Shown: in pieces, positions 7,200-14,578 of the stretch
Numbering within the stretch: the stretch's first letter is position 1
Layout of the letters: each line of letters begins with the position of its first letter
NCBI GenBank assembly: GCA_964655775.1
Contig: CAZZNQ010000064.1
Span: 1-22,734 of the forward strand
Reading direction: 5' to 3'
Length of the DNA stretch: 22,734 nucleotides
Source of the DNA: CAZZNQ01 sp964655775
GTDB taxonomy: Bacteria > Planctomycetota > Brocadiia > SM23-32
Made by a program: the position numbers and the translations under genes
The notes under the pieces: model-generated
The model's database searches: none
What the model was told of the DNA's origin: nothing
The model's input: the letters and a program-made list of their open reading frames with translations, nothing else

Positions 7200-8933
7200 C
7201 TACTCGTAGTGGAGTAGCTCCGGCATTCGGTCGAGGTACGTGCGGCTGCCGCTGAGGATCTGGTCGCGCTTCAGACGCACGGTCGGCAGCACCTCGTTCA
7301 CGTAGTGCTCGGCCAGGGCGTGCTTGTGCTCGGAGCGCAGCGCCGGCTCCAGCAGGAAGTAACCGTTGGTGATGGTGGTCGCGCTCTCGACCAGCTTGCC
7401 GGCGTGCAGGTCGCGGAAGTCGGCGTCCTGGTCTTCGACGTAGTTGATCGCCTCGGCCAGGGCCTCCCGTGCGTCGGCCAGCGCCTGCAGCAGCACGCCG
7501 TCCGCGCCCTTCTCCGCCATCTGTTCGTGCAACTCGGCGCAGTATTCCTCGACTGTGCCCTTGAGCACGGGCCCCACGGCGGCATTGTGCTGGATCTGCG
7601 TTGTGCCCTCGTAGATGGTGGTGATCCGCGCGTCGCGGTAGTGGCGTTCCACCTCGTAATCGCGCATGTAGCCGCTGCCGGCCAGCACCTGCAGGGCGTC
7701 GTAGGCGACCTGGTTGCTGATCTCGGTGGCGTAGAACTTGGCGATGGGCGTGAACGCCCGGGCCAGGTGGGTGTAATGTCGCGCCTTGCCGGCCAGTTCC
7801 TCGCCGTTGGGCAGATTCTCCAACTCGCCGGTGCTCTTGAGGTGGTCGATGTTGTCGGCCATGCCGACGATCCAGGCGGTGTGGTAGGTGAGCAGCCGCG
7901 CCGTCTCGACCTTCATGTGCATGTCGCCCAGGAGCTGCCTGACGGCGGGGAACTGTCGTATGGGCCGTCCGAACTGCTCGCGGTCGGCGGCGTACTCCAG
8001 CGCCGCGCTCAGGGCCGCCTGGGCGATGCCGACGCCCTGCGCCGCAATCGCCAGCCGCGCACCGTTCATCAGCGACATCACGTAGGTGGAGAGCCCGCGC
8101 TTGCGGCTCCCGATGAGTTGGGCGGGGCAGTCGTCGAACTGCAGCTCGCAGGTGGGCGAACCGTGGATGCCCAGCTTGTCCTCGATGCGGCGAACGCGCA
8201 CGCCTTCCTCGTTCGTGCAGACGAACAGGGACAGTCCGCGCGCGCCCTGGATATCCGGCTCGCTGCGGGCAAGCACCAGCAGCACCTCGGCGCATCCGTT
8301 CGTGATGAAGCGCTTGACGCCGTTGAGCAGCCAGATGTCCCGTTCCTCGTCATAGGTGGCGCGGAGCTGTACGTTGGTCAGGTCGCTTCCGGCGTCGGGT
8401 TCGGTGAGGACCATGGCGCCGGTGACCTCGCCGCTGCTGAAGCGTGGCAGGTATTCGGCCTTGATCTCCTCGCCAGCGAACTTGTTGATCGTCTCCGCTA
8501 TGTCCTGCAGGCCGAACAGGTTCATCAGGCTCGCGTCGGCGCGGCTGACCATCTCGATGGCGATGGTGTAGATGAGGATGGGCATGTTCAGCCCGCCGTA
8601 GCGGCGGGGGAGTGTGAAGCCCATCAGGTCCGCCTGGGCCAGTTGGTCCAACGCCTCGCGGGTGCCTTCGGCGTACGAGACCTTGCCGTCGGCGAACTGC
8701 GCGCCCTGCTCGTCCACCTCCTCCGCGCGCGGCTCGATGAACTCGGCGCAGAGGCGGCCGACCATCTCCAAAACGCGACGGTAGCTGTCGAGGGCGTCCT
8801 CGTAGTCGGCGGGGGCGTAGTCGTAGTCGGCCGCCTCGGCGAAGCCGCGTTCCTGGAGCGTGACCAGATCGCGCAGGTCGACGTGGTCCAGGAAGTCCAT
8901 TATGTCTTCGTTGTCGCTCAGGAAGTTGGGCAT
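7200..8933 (-). CDS. Acyl-CoA dehydrogenase, long form (577 aa)
   Basis: A flavoenzyme that introduces an alpha-beta double bond in acyl-CoA, or reduces an enoyl-CoA in the reverse direction, passing electrons through ETF. The central ACAD fold is clear: GFTLPRRYGGLNMP, the FAD-contact GAMVLTEPDAGSDL, a beta domain with WLLNGVKRFITNG, then YAADREQFGRPIRQFPAVRQ, QVLAGSGYMRDYEVERHYRDA and the catalytic Glu442 in TIYEGTTQIQ. Compared with ordinary members of about 380-400 aa it has some 75 extra N-terminal residues and about 130 extra C-terminal residues, mostly helical, as in other large (about 580-600 aa) bacterial ACADs. GGGAG precedes the ATG by 6 nt. It starts 17 bp after etfA, so the encoded ETF is almost surely its partner. 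Chain length or branched substrate cannot be read from the sequence. Confidence 0.92.
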   Translation of the reverse strand: MPNFLSDNEDIMDFLDHVDLRDLVTLQERGFAEAADYDYAPADYEDALDSYRRVLEMVGRLCAEFIEPRAEEVDEQGAQFADGKVSYAEGTREALDQLAQADLMGFTLPRRYGGLNMPILIYTIAIEMVSRADASLMNLFGLQDIAETINKFAGEEIKAEYLPRFSSGEVTGAMVLTEPDAGSDLTNVQLRATYDEERDIWLLNGVKRFITNGCAEVLLVLARSEPDIQGARGLSLFVCTNEEGVRVRRIEDKLGIHGSPTCELQFDDCPAQLIGSRKRGLSTYVMSLMNGARLAIAAQGVGIAQAALSAALEYAADREQFGRPIRQFPAVRQLLGDMHMKVETARLLTYHTAWIVGMADNIDHLKSTGELENLPNGEELAGKARHYTHLARAFTPIAKFYATEISNQVAYDALQVLAGSGYMRDYEVERHYRDARITTIYEGTTQIQHNAAVGPVLKGTVEEYCAELHEQMAEKGADGVLLQALADAREALAEAINYVEDQDADFRDLHAGKLVESATTITNGYFLLEPALRSEHKHALAEHYVNEVLPTVRLKRDQILSGSRTYLDRMPELLHYE

Positions 8934-8950
8934 GCTGCGCTCCCGTTCCG

Positions 8951-9973
8951 CTACTTCGCGTGGTCTCTGTAGGTTTCGATGAAGGCGGGAATCACCTGGT
9001 TCAGGTCGCCGACTATGCCGTAGTGGGCGATCTGGAATATGGGCGCGTTGGGGTCGCTGTTCACGGCGACGATCTTGCCGGATTCCTGCATGCCGGCGCG
9101 GTGCTGGACGGCGCCGCTGATGCCGCAGGCGATGTAGAGCTTCGGCCGCACGGTCGTGCCGGTCTGGCCGACCTGGTGCGCTTTGTCGATGTAGCCGGCG
9201 TCCACGGCGGCACGCGACGCCCCGACCTCCGCGCCGAGGGTGTCGGCCAGCCTGCGGATGAGCTGGAAGTTCTCAGCGCTGCCCACTCCCGCGCCGCCGG
9301 CCACGATGACGTTCGCCTTCTTGAGGTCAACGGTTCGCTCGGCGCGGTACTCGTCCAGCAGCTCCACGCAGAGAAGCGCCGGGTCGGGCTCGCCGTCGAA
9401 CTCGATCAGCGTGCCCGAGCGGCCTTCCTGGGGGATGCCCATCTTCATGACGCCCTCGCGGACGGTCGCCATCTGCGGGCGCGTCTCCGGATTGACGATC
9501 GTGGCGATGATGTTGCCGCCGAATGCCGGCCGGATCTGGTAGAGCAGCTTGTCGTACTCGATGCCGGACGTGAAATCCTTGTGCGGCCCGATCTTCAGGT
9601 CGGTGCAGTCCGCCGTGAGCCCCACCTTGAGCGTGGACGCGACCCGGGGGGCCAAGTCGCGGCCGACCACCGATGCGCCGAACAGCACGATGGCGGGGTC
9701 CTGGTCGCGGATCATTGCGGACAACAGATCGCTGTAGGGGAGGGTGGCGTAATGGTCCAGGGCGGCGTTCTCCGCCATGCACACGCTGTCGCAGCCGTGC
9801 TCGAACAAGGTCTGCGAGAGCGGCCGCACGGCGTCTCCCAGCAGGAACGCTCCAACGCGGCCGTCCAGCCGGCCGGCAAGATCGGCTGCCTTGTGGACCA
9901 GCTCCAGGCTCACTTCGGCAATCCTGCCGTCGTCCACTTCGGCAAATACCCAAACGTCTCTCGGCTCATCCAT
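8951..9973 (-). CDS. etfA: Electron transfer flavoprotein, alpha subunit
   Basis: This is the FAD-carrying subunit of the ETF heterodimer. The N-terminal domain (from VWVFAEVDDGRIAEVSLELV) is followed by LFGASVVGRDLAPRVAS and GLTADCTDL. The C-terminal FAD domain (about residues 205-335) has IVAGGAGVG and the family signature from GQTGTTVRPKLYIACGISGA (269-288) to VNSDPNAPIFQIAHYGIVGD. The length of 340 aa is typical and no N-terminal ferredoxin domain is fused. The ATG at 9973 has GGGAG 11 nt upstream. It lies 37 bp after etfB and 17 bp before the dehydrogenase gene. The wording of the N-terminal half resembles ETFs of clostridia and other anaerobes more than mitochondrial-type ETF. Confidence 0.95.
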   Translation of the reverse strand: MDEPRDVWVFAEVDDGRIAEVSLELVHKAADLAGRLDGRVGAFLLGDAVRPLSQTLFEHGCDSVCMAENAALDHYATLPYSDLLSAMIRDQDPAIVLFGASVVGRDLAPRVASTLKVGLTADCTDLKIGPHKDFTSGIEYDKLLYQIRPAFGGNIIATIVNPETRPQMATVREGVMKMGIPQEGRSGTLIEFDGEPDPALLCVELLDEYRAERTVDLKKANVIVAGGAGVGSAENFQLIRRLADTLGAEVGASRAAVDAGYIDKAHQVGQTGTTVRPKLYIACGISGAVQHRAGMQESGKIVAVNSDPNAPIFQIAHYGIVGDLNQVIPAFIETYRDHAK

Positions 9974-10010
9974 GTCAGGGTTGGCTCCCAGGCCGGCCCG
10001 GTCGGGGCGG

Positions 10011-10874
10011 TCAGTCGAATATGTGCTCGTCCATCAGTTCCTGCACCAGATCGCTCAGTCCCTCGGGCGTCGGCTCCACGCTCTTGTGTTCGCCGGAGAC
10101 AAGCTGCACCGAATCCACCTTCTTCACGCGCGTGGGCGAGCCCTTGGCGCCGCAGGACTGCTCGTCGCAGTCGGCGTCGTCGGCGTCCCATTGGTCGATG
10201 AGCAGGCCGCGGTCGGCAAGCGCCGTCCGGCGATCCTCGTCGCCCTTCAGCTCCCACGGTGCGCGTGCCTTCTTGAAGGCCATCAGACGTTTGGCCGACG
10301 CTGGGCGCGGGTCGTTGGCCGTGGCCGGCACCGTCAGCAGGACGGGAAGCGGCCCGGCGACGACCTCGAAGCCGTGCTCCAGGGACCGTTCGACGACGAT
10401 CCGGTCCTCCGAAAGCTCGCGAATCTCGTCAACGTAGGTAAACTGCAGCATGCCCAGCTTCTCGGCAAGCTGGGGCCCGATCTGGGCGGTGTCGCCGTCG
10501 ATGGCCTGTCGGCCGCAGAAGACCAGGTCCGGCTTCCCGAGCGTGCGGATGGCGCAGCTCAGCGCATAGGATGTGGCCAGCGTGTCGGCGCCGCCCAGAC
10601 GGCGATCGGTCAAGAGTATGGCCCGGTCCGCGCCGCGGTAGAGGCACTCGCGCAGCACGTCGGCCGCCTTCGGCAGCCCCATGCTCAGCGCCACCACGCT
10701 GCCTCCGTAGCGGTCCTTGACCTGCAGCGCCATCTCGAGGGCGTTCAGGTCCTCGGGGTTGAAGATCAGGGGCAGAGCGCTCCGGTTGACGGTGCCGTCT
10801 TCCTTCATCGCTTCGCCCGTCAGGTTATGCGTGTCGGGCACCTGCTTCACGCAAACAACGATGTTATAGGCCAC
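10011..10874 (-). CDS. etfB: Electron transfer flavoprotein, beta subunit (bifurcating-type sequence)
   Basis: The partner of EtfA. It begins NIVVCVKQVPDTHNL and carries ADTLATSYALSCAI then FCGRQAIDGDTAQIGP (about 119-134), with CGAKGSPTRVKKV from residue 241. As I recall the family, the GRQAIDGDTAQ(V/I)GP and CG-KGSPT segments mark the clostridial group that holds a second FAD in the beta subunit and can bifurcate electrons, whereas respiratory ETFs have GKQAIDDD at that site. This is family knowledge, not proof of bifurcation. The 287 aa are a little longer than the usual 260. The start is GTG at 10874 with AGGTGGA 5 nt upstream. It is the first gene of the operon, about 150 nt downstream of a candidate promoter. 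Confidence 0.94.
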   Translation of the reverse strand: MAYNIVVCVKQVPDTHNLTGEAMKEDGTVNRSALPLIFNPEDLNALEMALQVKDRYGGSVVALSMGLPKAADVLRECLYRGADRAILLTDRRLGGADTLATSYALSCAIRTLGKPDLVFCGRQAIDGDTAQIGPQLAEKLGMLQFTYVDEIRELSEDRIVVERSLEHGFEVVAGPLPVLLTVPATANDPRPASAKRLMAFKKARAPWELKGDEDRRTALADRGLLIDQWDADDADCDEQSCGAKGSPTRVKKVDSVQLVSGEHKSVEPTPEGLSDLVQELMDEHIFD

Positions 10875-10898
10875 TTGTCCACCTGTGACTGGGATTTT

Positions 10899-10918
10899 CC
10901 GCGCACGGTGCAGCGCGG
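10899..10918. repeat. Small inverted repeat in the etfB leader
   Basis: CCGCGC and GCGCGG are separated by 8 nt. It lies in the predicted untranslated leader 25 nt before the etfB start codon and could fold in the mRNA. It may be chance in GC-rich DNA. Confidence 0.25.
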
Positions 10919-11031
10919 ACTCAAGGTAAGATCACGTCCAAAGGAAACGGTTGATTTCACCGTCTGGATCGCGGGGCCATGCCCGCCGCGTGGGCACACG
11001 GGGCACTCGGCAGGCGCCCATGCGCCCTTCG

Positions 11032-11061
11032 AATATAAGCAATACGTCAGCCGCCGATCAA
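11032..11061 (-). promoter_or_regulatory. Candidate promoter of the etfB-etfA-acd-nfo operon
   Basis: On the minus strand TTGATC (11056-11061) and TATATT (11032-11037) are 18 bp apart. The -10 is 5/6 and the -35 is 4/6 to consensus. It would give a leader of about 150 nt before etfB. Confidence 0.4.
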
Positions 11062-11064
11062 GTG

Positions 11065-11093
11065 AAAAGCCCGTCGCCCGGTCTGGCCGGGGC
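11065..11093 (-). terminator. Weak candidate terminator downstream of the cold-shock gene
   Basis: On the minus strand GCCCCGG, a 5-nt loop and CCGGGC form a short stem. About 8 nt later comes GGGCTTTT. The T-run is short and offset from the stem. It sits between the cold-shock gene and the -35 box of the next operon, where a terminator would be expected. Confidence 0.25.
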
Positions 11094-11150
11094 CTCCCCA
11101 AGAGGACCGGCCGGCACTCTCTACATATGGGCCGGCTCCGGGCTGTACGG

Positions 11151-11357
11151 TCAGGCGCCTCGCACGTTGACCGCCCTCAGGCCCTTCTCGCCTTGAGTCA
11201 CCTCAAAGGCGACGCGCTGCCCCTCTTCCAGCGTCTTGAACCCGTCCATCTCGACCGCACTGTAGTGCACGAACACGTCCTCGCCGGCGTCGTCCGGTTC
11301 GATAAACCCGAAGCCCTTCTTGTTATCGAACCACTTCACTGTTCCTTGCGGGCACAC
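11151..11357 (-). CDS. Cold-shock domain protein (CspA family)
   Basis: This 68-residue protein is a single OB-fold cold-shock domain that binds single-stranded RNA and DNA. RNP1 is GFGFIEPDD (usually K-G-[FY]-G-[FY]-I) and RNP2 is DVFVHYSAV; the N-terminus is QGTVKWFDNKKGF and the end is GLRAVNVRGA. The start is GTG at 11357, giving MCPQGTVKWF. It has AAGGAG 9 nt upstream and the normal length for the family; longer in-frame starts up to 11474 would extend past the promoter. It is a single gene with its own strong promoter. Many cold-shock genes are controlled through the leader RNA, but at about 75 nt this leader is shorter than that of cspA. Confidence 0.95.
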   Translation of the reverse strand: MCPQGTVKWFDNKKGFGFIEPDDAGEDVFVHYSAVEMDGFKTLEEGQRVAFEVTQGEKGLRAVNVRGA

Positions 11358-11438
11358 CTGGGACCGCTCCTTGCGTGAGAACTGCGGGCCGGGTTGCCCC
11401 TGGCGGGCGCCCGGTCCGAATCCGTTACAGTGGGCGAC

Positions 11439-11467
11439 AATATAGGAACAAATGGCACTCTTGTCAA
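11439..11467 (-). promoter_or_regulatory. Strong sigma-70-type promoter of the cold-shock gene
   Basis: On the minus strand a perfect TTGACA (11462-11467) and TATATT (11439-11444) are separated by 17 bp. The start site would be near 11432, giving a leader of about 75 nt. The leader contains CCGGG and CCCGG arms that can pair. Confidence 0.8.
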
Positions 11468-11617
11468 CCCGCAAAACGGCCTCAGGAAGGGGCGAGAGGG
11501 CTGTCGGGTGGGGCAGGGGTCCAGCTTGGCTTGCCTTCCGCCCGGACCGGGGCCGGCGTGGCCGACGGCGCCTGAGAGGACGAACATCCGTCTTCGCCGG
11601 TTCTGCTTCATCGGCGC

Positions 11618-11638
11618 AGCGGGGCGAGACGCCCCGCT
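11618..11638. repeat. Perfect 9-bp hairpin, core CGAGACG
   Basis: AGCGGGGCG, loop AGA, CGCCCCGCT. On the plus strand it is followed by TTAC only, and on the minus strand by no T-run, so it is not a standard terminator for uvrA. It shares its 7-nt centre with the neighbouring palindrome in opposite orientation. Confidence 0.6.
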
Positions 11639-11645
11639 TTACTCA

Positions 11646-11685
11646 TTGCAGAGGTAGCACGGCCGTCTCGGCCGCGTTGCTGCAA
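11646..11685. repeat. Imperfect long palindrome, core CGTCTCG
   Basis: The outer arms TTGCAG (11646-11651) and CTGCAA (11680-11685) pair, and the inner arms CGGCCG (11660-11665) and CGGCCG (11669-11674) enclose a TCT loop. The stretches between the arms are of unequal length and pair imperfectly. It lies 31 bp downstream of the uvrA stop. Confidence 0.5.
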
Positions 11686-11716
11686 GCCGAAAAGTCCAGT
11701 ACTTATGTGAGCCCTC

Positions 11717-14578
11717 TTAGGCCAGGTCAAGGCCGGCCCGTTCGAGCAGTGGCCGCAACGCCTTCCCGGTGTAGGATTGGGGTACGCAAGCTACCTCCGC
11801 CGGCGACCCGCAGGCCACGACGCGGCCGCCCGCCTCCCCACCTTCAGGGCCGAGGTCGATTATGTGATCGGCGTTCTTGATCACGTCCAGGTTGTGCTCG
11901 ATCACAATGAGGGTGTTTCCCCGGTCCGCCAGGCCGTGGAACGTGTGGAGCAACTTCTTCACGTCGTCGAAGTGCAAGCCGGTGGTGGGCTCGTCCATTA
12001 TGTAGACGGTGCCGCCGGTGGGCATCTTGCCCAGTTCCCGAGCCAGCTTGATGCGCTGGGCCTCGCCGCCGCTCAGCGTGGTGCTCGGCTGGCCGAGCGT
12101 CAGGTAGTCCAGGCCCACGTTGCGCATCGTGCGCAGACGGCGCTCGACCGGCGGGATGTTGCGGAAGAACTCCAGCGCTTCCTCGATGGTCATCGCCAGC
12201 ACGTCGGCCACGTTCTTCCCGCGGATGTCCACCTCGAGCGTCTGCTCGTTGTAGCGACGGCCACCGCACTCCTCGCAGGTCACGCGCATGTCCGGCAGGA
12301 AGCTCATCTCGATCTGCTTCTCGCCGCGCCCCTTGCATACGGGGCAGGAGCCCTTCTTGTTGTTGAACGAGAAACGGCCCACGTCGTACCCGCGCACCTT
12401 CGCCAGACGAGTTCGGGCGAAGGCACGACGGATGTAGTCAAAAACCTTGGTGTACGTGGCGGGGCAGGAACGTGGCGAACGCCCGATCGGGCTCTGGTCG
12501 ATCTGCAGTACGGCCTTCACCTGCTCGACGCCCAGGAGTTCCCTGTGGGCGCCCGGTTTCTCTCCGGCGCCGTTCAGCTTCCGGGCCAGCGCCCTGTGCA
12601 GAATGTCGTTCACCAGCGTGCTCTTTCCGCTTCCGCTCACGCCGGTGACGCAGCAGAACGTGCCCAGGGGGAAGGTCACGTCCAGGTCCTTGAGATTGTG
12701 CTCCGAGGCGCCCAGGAGTTTCAGCGCGTGGCTCTTCTTGGGTTTGCGCACCTGGGCCGGGACGGCGATTTCCTCCAGGCCGTTGAGGTAGCGGGCCGTC
12801 AGGCTCTCGTCCCTCTCCAGGAGATCGCCGATGGGCCCGTTGAACACCACGTGACCCCCTTCGCGGCCAGCCCCGGGTCCCAGGTCCGTCACCCAGTCGC
12901 TTCGGCGTATGGTGTCTTCGTCGTGCTCGACCACCACCACGGTGTTGCCGGCATCGCAGAGGCCGGCCAGGGAGTCCAGCAGGCGGAGGTTGTCGCGGTG
13001 GTGCAGGCCGATGGAGGGCTCGTCCAGCACGTAGAGCACGCCGGTAAGGCCGCTGCCGATCTGCGTGGCAAGGCGAACGCGCTGGAATTCGCCGCGGCTC
13101 AGCGTGTTGGAGCGCCGATCGGCGGTCAGGTAGTGGAGTCCCACCGCCAGCATGAAGCCCAGGCGCTCCCGGATCTCCTTGATGATGGGAGCCGCTATAA
13201 TCGCGCGTGCCCCCTCGAACTCAAGTTCGTCCAGCGCCGTCAGGCAGTCGGCGATGCTCAATCCGGTGAGCTGGTCGATGCTCAGGTCGCCGACGGTAAC
13301 GGCGAGTGCTTCGGGCCGCAGTCGCGCACCCCCGCACTCGGGGCAGGCTGAGGCGGCCATGTACCGCCTGAGCTTGTAAGCAACGCGGTGGGACGGATTG
13401 CTGTCTTCGAGTACCTGCAGGGAGGGAACCACGGTGGATTCGGGGTCGACGTCCTTGTCATCGAGTCCTTCTCCGTACAGCATGGCCCGGCGCTTCGCCT
13501 CGTCGATCTCAGACCATGACACGTCTGGATCCACATCGAGGGCTTCGCACAGCTCGCGCGTCATCTCGGCAAACCGGCGTCCGAGGCGCCCGCCCCACCC
13601 CGTCCAGGCCGCCAGGGCGCCCTGCGAGACGCTCAGAGACCTGTCCGGCACCACGAGGTCCTCGTCGAAAGTGTCCACCGTGCCCAGTCCCTTGCACTCG
13701 GGGCACTGGCCGTACGGGCTGTTGAAAGAGAACGTGTTCGGGTTCGGCTCCTCGATGCTCTTGCCGCAATCCGGGCAGGCGAAGAGCTGGCTGAAGAGTA
13801 TCTCGCGGCCGTCCTGCAGCAGGGCTATGCAGGTGCCGTCGCCGACCGTGAGGGCAGTTTCAACGCTGGCGGTCAGCCGGTCGCTCTCCGGCCAGGCCAT
13901 GCGGTCCACCACGACCTCGATGTCATGCACCTGGTAGCGCTCGACCCGGTCCACCTCATCCAGGTCGCGGATGACGCCGTCGATCCGTGCGCGCACGTAG
14001 CCCTGGGACCGTATCCGGTCGAACAGGTCGCGGTAGTGGCCCCGCCTTCCTCGGACGACGGGGGCGAGCAGCGTGACGGGTGTGCCGGGCGGCAGTTCCA
14101 TAATCGAAGCGACGATCTGCTCGAGCGTCTGGTGGCGGATGGCCCGGCCGCAGTCGGGGCAGTGGGGCGTGCCCACGCGCGCGTAGAGCAGCCGCAGGTA
14201 GTCGTATATCTCCGTGGTGGTGGCGACGGTGGAGCGCGGGCTGGCGCCCTTCATCTCCTGCTGGATGGCGATGGTGGGAGGCAGGCCGGATATGTGGTCG
14301 CAGTCCGGGCGGGCCATCTGTTCCAGGAACTGCCGCGCATAGGAAGAGAGGCTCTCGATGTAACGGCGCTGACCCTCCGCGTACAGCGTGTCGAATGCAA
14401 GGGACGACTTGCCGCTGCCGCTGAGCCCGGTCACCACGACCATGGCGTCGCGCGGGATGCGAACGTCGATGCTTTTCAGATTATGCGTGCGGGCACGGCG
14501 GACGAGGATGTAGCCTTCCTCCTCCGCGTCGACAACGGCGGACGGACCGCCCCGGCCGGAAAGTTCGGGGTCACTCAT
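11717..14578 (-). CDS. uvrA: Excinuclease ABC subunit A
   Basis: The damage-recognition ATPase of nucleotide excision repair, 953 aa (family about 940). First nucleotide-binding domain: Walker A GLSGSGKSS (51-59), DNA-binding region with ASPRSTVATTTEIYDYLRLL, zinc module CPDC and CPEC around NPNTFSFNSPYGQ, signature at 493-497, Walker B VLYVLDEPSIGLHHRDN. Second domain: Walker A GVSGSGKST (about 645), zinc module CPVC and CEEC around EMSFLPDMRVT, signature LSGGEAQRIKLA (about 835), Walker B YIMDEPTTGLHFDD. Two oddities: the first signature is LSRGE rather than LSGGE (Arg codon at 13094-13096), and the IEQ near residue 103 is IQQ. The start ATG overlaps the der stop as ATGA (14575-14578), so the two genes are translationally coupled. 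Confidence 0.97.
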   Translation of the reverse strand: MSDPELSGRGGPSAVVDAEEEGYILVRRARTHNLKSIDVRIPRDAMVVVTGLSGSGKSSLAFDTLYAEGQRRYIESLSSYARQFLEQMARPDCDHISGLPPTIAIQQEMKGASPRSTVATTTEIYDYLRLLYARVGTPHCPDCGRAIRHQTLEQIVASIMELPPGTPVTLLAPVVRGRRGHYRDLFDRIRSQGYVRARIDGVIRDLDEVDRVERYQVHDIEVVVDRMAWPESDRLTASVETALTVGDGTCIALLQDGREILFSQLFACPDCGKSIEEPNPNTFSFNSPYGQCPECKGLGTVDTFDEDLVVPDRSLSVSQGALAAWTGWGGRLGRRFAEMTRELCEALDVDPDVSWSEIDEAKRRAMLYGEGLDDKDVDPESTVVPSLQVLEDSNPSHRVAYKLRRYMAASACPECGGARLRPEALAVTVGDLSIDQLTGLSIADCLTALDELEFEGARAIIAAPIIKEIRERLGFMLAVGLHYLTADRRSNTLSRGEFQRVRLATQIGSGLTGVLYVLDEPSIGLHHRDNLRLLDSLAGLCDAGNTVVVVEHDEDTIRRSDWVTDLGPGAGREGGHVVFNGPIGDLLERDESLTARYLNGLEEIAVPAQVRKPKKSHALKLLGASEHNLKDLDVTFPLGTFCCVTGVSGSGKSTLVNDILHRALARKLNGAGEKPGAHRELLGVEQVKAVLQIDQSPIGRSPRSCPATYTKVFDYIRRAFARTRLAKVRGYDVGRFSFNNKKGSCPVCKGRGEKQIEMSFLPDMRVTCEECGGRRYNEQTLEVDIRGKNVADVLAMTIEEALEFFRNIPPVERRLRTMRNVGLDYLTLGQPSTTLSGGEAQRIKLARELGKMPTGGTVYIMDEPTTGLHFDDVKKLLHTFHGLADRGNTLIVIEHNLDVIKNADHIIDLGPEGGEAGGRVVACGSPAEVACVPQSYTGKALRPLLERAGLDLA

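Larger units (their letters stand above)
11468..11716. other. Gene-free region between uvrA and the cold-shock promoter
   Basis: Together with the cold-shock leader this makes about 360 bp without a gene. It holds two palindromes at 11618-11638 and 11646-11685 and the cold-shock promoter at its left edge. I see no convincing ORF: the open frames here lack ribosome sites and family resemblance. A uvrA terminator with a T-run was not found. Confidence 0.6.

Noticed and set aside
7305..8972. Long plus-strand open frame (555 codons) opposite the acyl-CoA dehydrogenase
   Set aside because: It is the complement of a clearly conserved gene in GC-rich DNA, where antisense frames stay open. It has no ribosome site and no family motif.
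9777..11378. 533-codon plus-strand frame spanning etfA, etfB and the cold-shock gene
   Set aside because: It runs antisense to three recognisable genes and two promoters. Its translation has no domain signature.
11358..11474. N-terminal extension of the cold-shock protein to 107 residues
   Set aside because: It would start upstream of the predicted transcription start. The internal GTG at 11357 has a good ribosome site and gives the standard length.
11618..11640. The hairpin as an intrinsic terminator of uvrA
   Set aside because: The three T residues are on the plus strand, whereas uvrA is transcribed on the minus strand.
11777..13351. 524-codon plus-strand frame opposite uvrA
   Set aside because: Antisense shadow of uvrA; no start signals.
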